From: a virus
Virus record (IMG/VR): IMGVR_UViG_3300024355_000534
Coordinates: 1 to 40,134 of that record
Reading direction: 5' to 3' (one strand)
DNA length: 40,134 nt
The stretch's first letter is position 1, and the number at the start of each line of letters is the position of its first letter. A program made the position numbers and the translations under genes. Below, one piece after another: positions 33,004-38,380 of the stretch. The notes under the pieces were generated by a model. That model was given only the letters and a program-made list of their open reading frames with translations. It was not told the origin of the DNA and ran no database searches.

Positions 33004-33642
33004 CTACTTACTCTTCTTTTTCATAGGAGTATCTGGGTCAAGTCCTCTTTCTATTCTATATTGTCTCCATCTTTCCTTTGCTCTTTCACTACATTTATTT
33101 TTACCTTCTTCTGTTTTAGGTCCTTGGACTTCTGGTTTTTTTCTATTTCCTTCATCCCAAGATTTCTTACAACCTTCACTTAATTTTTTCTTATGTTCTT
33201 CTGTTTTTGGAGCATAAGAAGCACCAGGAATAAATGTCCCTTCTTGGAACTTTCTTTTTAGAGTTTCACTTCTTTTCTTATTACTTTCTTCTGTTTGAGG
33301 AACACCAGTTTTTGTTTTCCTCATCTTTTCAACTGCTTCTGGTTTTTTAGGTTTTCCTAAATGAAGCAATCTTAATTTTTCCTTACTTTCTTCACTCATA
33401 GGTCCTCTATTTTCTCTTCCCCTTTCTTGTCCCAACTTCATAAGAAGAGAAATAACTTCTTCTTTACCTATCATACCAGATAGACCCATCCAAGCAATTC
33501 TATCCTCCTCCTTTCCATATTGTTCCCACAATTTTTTATGTGCCTCTGCGTGTTCCTCAATAGTCATTTCAACAAGATTAGAAGGGTCATCAGTTCCTCC
33601 CATATGTCTTGGAATAATATGATGCTTGTGAGTAAGGGTCAT
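33004..33642 (-). CDS. HNH homing endonuclease upstream of psbD
   Basis: 212 aa. The HNH core is at the very start: THKHHIIPRHMGGTDDPSNL then VEMTIEEHAEAHKKLWEQYG. NUMOD3-like repeats follow (MSEESKEKLRLLHLGKPKKP; TEEHKKKLSEGCKKSWDEGN; KTEEGKNKCSERAKERWRQY) with a Lys-rich C-terminus, giving sequence-specific DNA binding. Its own TATAAATA box is at 33665-33672. Together with the HNH gene at 31213 it brackets psbD, so homing into psbD-neighbour sites could spread psbD alleles between phages. Confidence 0.85.
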   Translation of the reverse strand: MTLTHKHHIIPRHMGGTDDPSNLVEMTIEEHAEAHKKLWEQYGKEEDRIAWMGLSGMIGKEEVISLLMKLGQERGRENRGPMSEESKEKLRLLHLGKPKKPEAVEKMRKTKTGVPQTEESNKKRSETLKRKFQEGTFIPGASYAPKTEEHKKKLSEGCKKSWDEGNRKKPEVQGPKTEEGKNKCSERAKERWRQYRIERGLDPDTPMKKKSK

Positions 33643-33664
33643 ATCAAGTATGTTTAACTAATAC

Positions 33665-33672
33665 TATTTATA
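33665..33672 (-). promoter_or_regulatory. Late promoter box TATAAATA for the HNH gene upstream of psbD
   Basis: Exact late box on the minus strand, 22 nt upstream of the ATG at 33642 and downstream of the terminator at 33718-33741. Confidence 0.6.
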
Positions 33673-33717
33673 CCAGTAGGTATACTAACAGGTATAAATG
33701 TTAAGAAATGCTGATAC

Positions 33718-33741
33718 AAAAAAGAGACCTTCACAGGTCTC
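33718..33741 (-). terminator. Intrinsic terminator after the small-gene cluster
   Basis: Minus strand GAGACCT-GTGA-AGGTCTC followed by TTTTTT. It ends the transcript of the small acidic genes (33750-34751) before the HNH gene. Confidence 0.88.
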
Positions 33742-33749
33742 CTCTTTAC

Positions 33750-33956
33750 TCATTTTCTAAAAAGTCGTTCAAGTTTTTCTTTGTTCTTGAAGAGTTCATA
33801 AGATTTGATTTGCTCTCCATAATACTTGCTGATATGCCTACACAAATCTTCTTCTTGTTTAGTAATATCCAGATTATGTTTGTCTTTCAAGATAAGGATA
33901 GTTTCAATATCTTTGAGAGTACTATATGGAATATTCAAAAATTCTTCGTAAGTCAT
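33750..33956 (-). CDS. Small hypothetical protein, 68 aa
   Basis: MTYEEFLNIPYSTLKDIETI, then KDKHNLDITKQEEDLCRHIS and KSYELFKNKEKLERLFRK: helical and charged. No family recognised. Last gene before the terminator; its ATG overlaps the stop of the 48-aa gene (ATGA). Confidence 0.65.
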   Translation of the reverse strand: MTYEEFLNIPYSTLKDIETILILKDKHNLDITKQEEDLCRHISKYYGEQIKSYELFKNKEKLERLFRK

Positions 33957-34099
33957 TTTCTAATCACAGCAATTACTTTACGGTTTGGATACTTCTCTAC
34001 AATTATATCACGAGCACTCTCATAATCAATAGCATCCTTTACGGTTTCATAATACACAGTTTTATCTGCGTCATCCCAAGTTTGAACTTCGTAAGTCAT
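33953..34099 (-). CDS. Small hypothetical protein, 48 aa
   Basis: MTYEVQTWDDADKTVYYETV followed by KDAIDYESARDIIVEKYPNR and KVIAVIRK: strand-helix-strand layout of a compact mini-domain. The first three residues MTY match the next gene. The stop overlaps the next ATG and the start lies 3 nt after the preceding stop. Function unknown. Confidence 0.6.
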   Translation of the reverse strand: MTYEVQTWDDADKTVYYETVKDAIDYESARDIIVEKYPNRKVIAVIRK

Positions 34100-34102
34100 T
34101 CT

Positions 34103-34303
34103 TTATTCACCATCAAGAGTTCCTCTATCGTATCCAATATCTTCACCAACATCATATCCGTCACTATAACCTTCTTCGTAAAGTGCTCGGGCAAACTTCA
34201 CAAAGGCATCAAAGTTTCCAGAATACTCCCAACCATCATTCTCATCCCAATCTTCTTCAAAGTGTTCTTTTACAAGTTTGAGGATTTCTTCATCTAAAAT
34301 CAT
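34103..34303 (-). CDS. Small acidic protein, 66 aa
   Basis: MILDEEILKLVKEHFEEDWD, then ENDGWEYSGNFDAFVKFARA and LYEEGYSDGYDVGEDIGYDR. Very acidic; the repeated Gly-Tyr-Asp end is unusual. Its start overlaps the upstream stop by one base (TAATG). Acidic small proteins of this kind often mimic DNA or bind host enzymes, but nothing in the sequence proves it. Confidence 0.65.
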   Translation of the reverse strand: MILDEEILKLVKEHFEEDWDENDGWEYSGNFDAFVKFARALYEEGYSDGYDVGEDIGYDRGTLDGE

Positions 34304-34542
34304 TAGAGTGCCTCCAGTTCAGTAGCAATACTCAAAATTGCCTCACGAATTTCGTCATTACGACCTTCCATTCCTGCGTCGTATTCTTTGTCCCCATAAA
34401 AACACCTATAATCGTCGGGGGCAACATTATCAGCAAGAACACGAAGGGCAGAGGCAAATCCATCACGAATTCTTCCTCCGTGAGAAAATACTTCATCAGC
34501 AGCATCTATGATTGCTTGTGCTTTGGGAGAAAGGTCAGTCAT
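34303..34542 (-). CDS. Small acidic hypothetical protein, 79 aa
   Basis: MTDLSPKAQAIIDAADEVFS, then GFASALRVLADNVAPDD and EGRNDEIREAILSIATELEA. Helical, Ala-rich. The stop and start overlap the neighbouring genes by one base, so it is translationally linked. I recall similar short proteins in cyanophages, function unknown. Confidence 0.65.
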   Translation of the reverse strand: MTDLSPKAQAIIDAADEVFSHGGRIRDGFASALRVLADNVAPDDYRCFYGDKEYDAGMEGRNDEIREAILSIATELEAL

Positions 34543-34751
34543 CAGGCATCCTCCAAACGAATGTACTTTTCAAATAATCCTCTCATATCATAAAAATACG
34601 ATCGTGCCCTATCAAGAACAGCAGTATCATAATCTTCTTGTGTGGGTTCCTCTTCCATTTCCATATCCTTCCAAACTTCCAAGAAATCTTCAACAGACAT
34701 ATGGTATTCCAGAGGAATGTATGCGATTTTGGGAATGATTGAGTTAGTCAT
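34542..34751 (-). CDS. Small acidic hypothetical protein, 69 aa
   Basis: MTNSIIPKIAYIPLEYHMSV, then EDFLEVWKDMEMEEEPTQED and RARSYFYDMRGLFEKYIRLE. First gene of the acidic small-gene cluster, 34 nt after the terminator at 34785-34810. No family recognised. Confidence 0.65.
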   Translation of the reverse strand: MTNSIIPKIAYIPLEYHMSVEDFLEVWKDMEMEEEPTQEDYDTAVLDRARSYFYDMRGLFEKYIRLEDA

Positions 34752-34784
34752 CGGTTTGGTTGCTTATGAGAGTATTATACCACC

Positions 34785-34810
34785 AAAAAGGGCACCTGCG
34801 AAGTGCCCTT
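34785..34810 (-). terminator. Intrinsic terminator
   Basis: Stem AAGGGCAC / GTGCCCTT with a 7-nt loop, followed on the minus strand by TTT. It ends the transcript carrying the two small ORFs at 34841-35037. Confidence 0.85.
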
Positions 34811-34840
34811 GTTCCAGTTTAGAAAGTGTCTTTTATATTT

Positions 34841-34933
34841 TTACCTATTATCAGTTTGTTCTCTGTATCTCTGTAAATCTCTAAACAATCCATTCACACC
34901 AATAAAGATTAGATACAATCCCAAAAAGGTCAT
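34841..34933 (-). CDS. Small single-pass membrane peptide, 30 aa
   Basis: Reads MTFLGLYLIFIGVNGLFRDL followed by QRYREQTDNR: one short membrane helix and a basic polar tail. The ATG overlaps the stop of the D2-like 35-aa ORF (ATGA), so the two are coupled. Size and layout recall small photosystem subunits, but no such subunit is matched. Confidence 0.5.
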   Translation of the reverse strand: MTFLGLYLIFIGVNGLFRDLQRYREQTDNR

Positions 34934-35037
34934 ACAGAAGTCCTCACGGAATCTAAGAGGTTTTGTTTAAGCCAGTCATCAAGGACATCGAACCAACCTC
35001 TCTGTGAAATGGGCGGTGAAAGAGTAGAAGAAGTCAT
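34930..35037 (-). CDS. 35-aa ORF with the N-terminal signature of D2 (psbD remnant)
   Basis: Reads MTSSTLSPPISQRGWFDVLD followed by DWLKQNLLDSVRTSV. The block RGWFDVLDDWLK is the hallmark of the D2 N-terminus and even fits host D2 better than the intact psbD at 32937 ([13 protein letters not shown]). Similarity ends right after WLK, where D2 would continue RDRFVF. A strong Shine-Dalgarno (AAGGAGG) 5 nt upstream and a NATAAATA box at 35059 are kept. It is either the stub of an old psbD left by recombination or a short peptide kept for its own use. Confidence 0.65.
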   Translation of the reverse strand: MTSSTLSPPISQRGWFDVLDDWLKQNLLDSVRTSV

Positions 35038-35058
35038 AGCCTCCTTTGTTATTTCTCA

Positions 35059-35066
35059 TATTTATC
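35059..35066 (-). promoter_or_regulatory. Late promoter box GATAAATA
   Basis: GATAAATA on the minus strand, 21 nt upstream of the D2-like ORF. The box, spacing and GGAGG mirror those before the intact psbD at 32937. Confidence 0.45.
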
Positions 35067-35088
35067 TTAACATTCCTTAACAAAGAAG

Positions 35089-35211
35089 TCAACCCCAATA
35101 GATGACTCCAAGAGTGAAGAAAAGGAATATAAGAATAGTGAAACCCATCATACCTACACCTGCCCAGATAATCCAGGGTTCCATAGGATGATGCTGATTA
35201 TTATGAGACAT
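35089..35211 (-). CDS. Small single-pass membrane peptide, 40 aa
   Basis: Reads MSHNNQHHPMEPWIIWAGVG followed by MMGFTILIFLFFTLGVIYWG: a His-rich start and one membrane helix. The ATG lies inside the end of the upstream endonuclease gene (11-nt overlap). No family recognised. It could be a photosystem-associated small subunit by location only. Confidence 0.5.
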   Translation of the reverse strand: MSHNNQHHPMEPWIIWAGVGMMGFTILIFLFFTLGVIYWG

Positions 35212-35908
35212 TTTCTATAAATGAAATTACTTCTTGAACTGGTAAAGTATCTATAAAATGTTCAGTCATTCCACGACCCATACTCATTTCAGTTAATGGT
35301 GCTTTATATTGAGAAAACTCTTTTAAAACTTTCTTTTCTAAGTTCCATATGTCTATGGATTTTCCAGACCATTCTCCAATAAGTTCTGCCGTTTCTTTTT
35401 TGCGATACAACCAACCTTTATAAGACCTACCAACTTTATACTTACCATTATGGAGTTTTATAAAATAAAGTTTATCTGGTCTTTCTGGTTCTTTACAAAT
35501 CCATCCAACTGATTGTGGAAAAGGTTTTCCCTTTCTAGAACTTGGTTTTCCAATATTTGCCTTTTTAGTTGCTTCTATTGCTTTCTGAGAGCAAGACTTT
35601 CCATAATTTGGATTATTTTCACCAATATAACTTCTTCTTTTACTTAGAACTCTTTCGGCAAAATCTGGTGCTTGTGCTGGGTTCCCATAGTCATTACGAA
35701 TACGAAGTTTTATATTATTTTCAGTTAGACATTTTCTTATCCACACTAACCCACATCCAAGAATATTTTTAATCTCTTTCATAGTTTTACCTTCTTGATA
35801 AAGAGATATTATTTTTTCTGGCGGAAAATTTTCTATAAGTTTTTGAGTTCTTTCTTCATTCAATTTAGAAAGAGCATCCATACATTTTTTACTTGTTCCT
35901 CTTCCCAT
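35201..35908 (-). CDS. Free-standing homing endonuclease downstream of psbA (GIY-YIG-related)
   Basis: 235 aa. The N-terminal part has a helix-turn-helix-like segment (LYQEGKTMKEIKNILGCGLV) followed by a NUMOD3-like unit (NPNYGKSCSQKAIEATKKAN, IGKPSSRKGKPF). The C-terminal domain KLYFIKLHNGKYKVGRSYKG with WNLEKKVLKEFSQYKAP and GMTEHF resembles the T5orf172/MUG113 branch of GIY-YIG nucleases. It lies directly downstream of intron-containing psbA, as the free-standing enzyme F-CphI does in phage S-PM2, where it cuts intronless psbA. It has its own late box at 35939-35946. Confidence 0.75.
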   Translation of the reverse strand: MGRGTSKKCMDALSKLNEERTQKLIENFPPEKIISLYQEGKTMKEIKNILGCGLVWIRKCLTENNIKLRIRNDYGNPAQAPDFAERVLSKRRSYIGENNPNYGKSCSQKAIEATKKANIGKPSSRKGKPFPQSVGWICKEPERPDKLYFIKLHNGKYKVGRSYKGWLYRKKETAELIGEWSGKSIDIWNLEKKVLKEFSQYKAPLTEMSMGRGMTEHFIDTLPVQEVISFIENVS

Positions 35909-35938
35909 TTACAATAACCTCTATACCAAACTCATTAC

Positions 35939-35946
35939 TATTTATA
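35939..35946 (-). promoter_or_regulatory. Late promoter box TATAAATA for the psbA-linked endonuclease
   Basis: Exact T4 late box on the minus strand, 30 nt upstream of the ATG at 35908 and next to the psbA terminator. Confidence 0.6.
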
Positions 35947-35972
35947 AAAAAAGAGACCTTTGCAGGTCTCTT
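35945..35972 (-). terminator. psbA intrinsic terminator
   Basis: Minus strand AAGAGACCT-GCAA-AGGTCTCTT followed by a T-run; 9-bp stem, 27 nt after the psbA stop at 35999. Confidence 0.92.
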
Positions 35973-35998
35973 AATTATACCACTATTTGGTTTTTATA

Positions 35999-37335
35999 TC
36001 AACCAATTGAAGGTGCTTTGAGTGCGACTTCAATAGATGAAGAAGCAGCAAGGTCAAGTGGGAAGTTGTGGGCATTCCTTTCATGCCGTTGTTGTTATCG
36101 TAAAGGCTCTTTATCCTTTACTTCTCTATGTCGCCATAGAGTCCAGACTATCTCTTCATCCGTTCTGGATGCTGGGCATTCGTGGGTAGATTATTGTTGG
36201 GACTCACTACCTAGTCGTTAGACCTGCCGAAGAACTTAAACCCTCTTCGGATTGGTACGGGATTGTCTACTTGAGAGTTTCCCCGTTTAACCCAGTTTCG
36301 TCAAGGAATATTCCTATTCCAGGGTGACTACATTTAGGAAATCACTTCCATTCCAAGTCCAGCACGGTTGAGGACATCAGCCCAAGTGTTAATCACTTTA
36401 CCTTGACTATCAACGATTGACTGATTGAAATTAAAGCCATTCAAATTGAAAGCCATAGTGCTTACACCCAGAGCGGTAAACCAGATGCCGACCACAGGCC
36501 AGCTGGCGAGGAAGAAGTGAAGTGAACGAGAGTTGTTGAACGAAGCATATTGGAAGATAAGACGACCAAAGTAACCATGAGCAGCAACGATGTTATAAGT
36601 CTCTTCTTCTTGACCAAACTTGTAACCATAGTTCTGTGACTCGTTCTCAGTGGTTTCACGAACCAGTGAGGAAGTAACCAGAGAACCGTGCATAGCACTG
36701 AACAGAGAACCACCGAAGACACCAGCAACTCCAAGCATGTGGAAGGGGTGCATCAGGATGTTGTGCTCTGCTTGGAACACAAGCATGTAGTTGAAAGTAC
36801 CAGAGATACCCAGAGGCATCGCATCAGAGAAAGAACCTTGACCGAAAGGATAGACCAGGAACACTGCAGAAGCAGCAGCAACAGGTGCAGAGTAAGCAAC
36901 ACAGATCCAAGGACGCATACCTAGACGGTAAGAAAGTTCCCATTCACGACCCATGTAAGCATAGATACCGATGAGGAAGTGGAAGACAACGAGTTGGAAA
37001 GGACCACCGTTGTAAAGCCACTCATCTAGGGAAGCAGCTTCCCAGATGGGGTAAAAGTGCAGTCCAATTGCGTTGGAAGATGGAATTACAGCACCTGAAA
37101 TGATGTTGTTTCCGTACATGAGTGAACCAGCAACGGGTTCACGGATTCCATCAATGTCCACTGGGGGAGCACCGATGAATGCGATGATGAAGCAAGTGGT
37201 TGCAGCAAGCAGGCAAGGAATCATGAGAACTCCAAACCAACCGACATAAAGACGGTTATCGGTTGATGTAACCCAATTGCAGAATTGTTGCCAAATATTC
37301 GATTGTGATTGTTGACGTGAAATTGTAGCAGTCAT
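35999..37335 (-). CDS. psbA: Photosystem II D1 protein, split by a group I intron
   Basis: Two exons, 36341-37335 and 35999-36086, join to a 360-aa D1. Exon 1 alone would stop at 36334 after GMEVIS; splicing restores [17 protein letters not shown], the conserved end with Mn-cluster ligands (Asp342-Leu-Ala cleavage site), then [14 protein letters not shown]. Other landmarks: [34 protein letters not shown] with Glu at the position equivalent to 130 (high-light D1 form), and [20 protein letters not shown]. The coding region is richer in GC than the neighbouring phage genes. Phage D1 replaces damaged host D1 during infection. Promoter at 37502-37535, terminator at 35945. Confidence 0.97.
36087..36340 (-). 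ncRNA. Group I intron in psbA, 254 nt
   Basis: The intron follows exon end GTGAT and finishes with G before GCATGAAAGG, splitting the ATG codon of the conserved Met after Val. P1 forms between exon GUGAU and guide GUCAC (36328-36324) with the required U-G pair at the splice site. P2 is GGAATA-GGAA-TATTCC. A Q-like element AATCCGAAG is present. P7 forms from GACTA (36216-36212) and TAGTC (36150-36146) within the R- and S-like elements. P9 is CTCTATG-GCGA-CATAGAG, followed by a further hairpin GTAAAGG / CCTTTAC. No ORF is carried inside, so mobility would need an enzyme from outside. Confidence 0.92.
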
Positions 37336-37386
37336 TGTTTTAAGAAAGTTAAGTAGTCCATCAGGGAAATGGTGGAGTTACTTATT

Positions 37387-37409
37387 TCTCTATCACCCTC
37401 AGATAGAGA
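37387..37409 (-). promoter_or_regulatory. Hairpin in the psbA leader RNA
   Basis: Minus strand TCTCTATC-TGAGGGT-GATAGAGA, an 8-bp perfect stem in the 165-nt psbA leader, followed near the ATG by CCAT / ATGG. No Shine-Dalgarno precedes the psbA ATG. RNA motifs called photoRC are known ahead of psbA in cyanobacteria and marine phages; whether this is one was not tested. Likely affects mRNA stability or translation. Confidence 0.55.
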
Positions 37410-37501
37410 CATGAGAGACGTAATTTATACACCCATAGGTCTCGGTTAACGGGTGTTAAAAAATGTTTCAAATTGTGAGGAATTCGAAACATTTGCTTAC
37501 C

Positions 37502-37535
37502 TATTTATAGTAGCACTGGGTCCAGTCTCTGTCAA
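37502..37535 (-). promoter_or_regulatory. Overlapping early and late promoters of psbA
   Basis: Minus strand TTGACA (37535-37530), 17-nt spacer, TACTAT (37512-37507) is a strong host sigma70 promoter. TATAAATA (37509-37502), an exact T4 late box, overlaps its -10. psbA can thus be read by host polymerase early and by the gp33/gp55-modified polymerase late. The start would be near 37500, giving a leader of about 165 nt. Confidence 0.7.
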
Positions 37536-37572
37536 GAGGTCCAATTGCTCAGATAACCCAATGGCAATTAAA

Positions 37573-38376
37573 TTATATTGCCCACTTATTTGTTATGTAT
37601 TGTTCTATGGATAAAACTTCTGATGTATTCAAAGCTCTTGTCCAAATCAAACATTCGGCAATGTCACCAATAAAAAATCCAGTGCTTCCATCAATATCGC
37701 ATCCACCATAAAATGTAGATGCCGAAGCACTAGTTGCAGCATTAACAGTGCCAGTGAATGTTAGTGCAACATCAATACCATCTAAACGTGCTTTAAATCT
37801 ATTTGCATTGCCAGTTTGACTACCATCAAATACAAAAGTTATATGATGAAAATTAGTATCAACAGTTTGAGAATCTATAGTAAATGTAGCACCTGAATGT
37901 CCACCAACATACTGAGTTCCATTTTGTCCAAACTGGAAACCAGAAGTATTCGTTGTTGTAATAATTCTTCTACCAGCAGCAGTGCTTAGACTTCTATAAA
38001 CCAAAACCAATGTAGTTGCAGACAAACTTTGCAAATATGCAATAGGGTTAATTGAAAGTATTTCGTTATTATCAGCATCTTCTCCTGTTGGAGTTGCACC
38101 AGTATTGTTAAAACGAACTACACCATAACCATTCTGTATATTATTGAACCATTCTGGTCTTCTACCTCCAGTTGAGTTCCAATCGTGTGAACCTAAACCT
38201 CCAGCATTATGCCAAGATGATACTTCAGTTCCAGATGCAATTATGCCAGAGTTAAAAGTTGATGCTAAAGACTGAGATGCATCATACCAAACTTCAAGGT
38301 TAGGTAATTGAGAAGCAGATGTAATAACAAGGGGTCTCATTCCAGAACGAAAACTTTGAGATGCTAAACCAAACAT
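37573..38376 (-). CDS. LamG / concanavalin-like fibre protein
   Basis: 267 aa. LPNLEVWYDASQSLASTFNS, then VSSWHNAGGLGSHDWNSTGG and GYGVVRFNNTG begin a jelly-roll domain. Later come FHHITFVFDGSQTGNANRFK, DGIDVALTF and the end IAECLIWTRALNTSEVLSIE with QYITNKWAI. This order is typical of LamG-like (concanavalin A) domains, which bind glycans. It follows the repetitive tail-fibre gene by 4 nt, so it is probably a receptor-binding or decoration protein of the fibre. Confidence 0.8.
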   Translation of the reverse strand: MFGLASQSFRSGMRPLVITSASQLPNLEVWYDASQSLASTFNSGIIASGTEVSSWHNAGGLGSHDWNSTGGRRPEWFNNIQNGYGVVRFNNTGATPTGEDADNNEILSINPIAYLQSLSATTLVLVYRSLSTAAGRRIITTTNTSGFQFGQNGTQYVGGHSGATFTIDSQTVDTNFHHITFVFDGSQTGNANRFKARLDGIDVALTFTGTVNAATSASASTFYGGCDIDGSTGFFIGDIAECLIWTRALNTSEVLSIEQYITNKWAI

Positions 38377-38380
38377 AGGA

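Noticed and set aside
34841-34933. High-light-inducible (hli) gene
   Set aside because: The peptide has one membrane helix but no chlorophyll-binding motif with the ExxN/GRxA pattern of Hli proteins.
36018-36221. Plus-strand 67-aa open frame across the psbA intron
   Set aside because: It is antisense to the psbA 3' exon and intron, has no ribosome-binding site, and the conserved structure is explained by the minus-strand group I intron.
36334-37335. psbA read as a C-terminally truncated pseudogene of 333 aa
   Set aside because: The missing C-terminus is found intact 254 nt downstream in the right phase, with group I intron elements between, so the gene is split, not broken.
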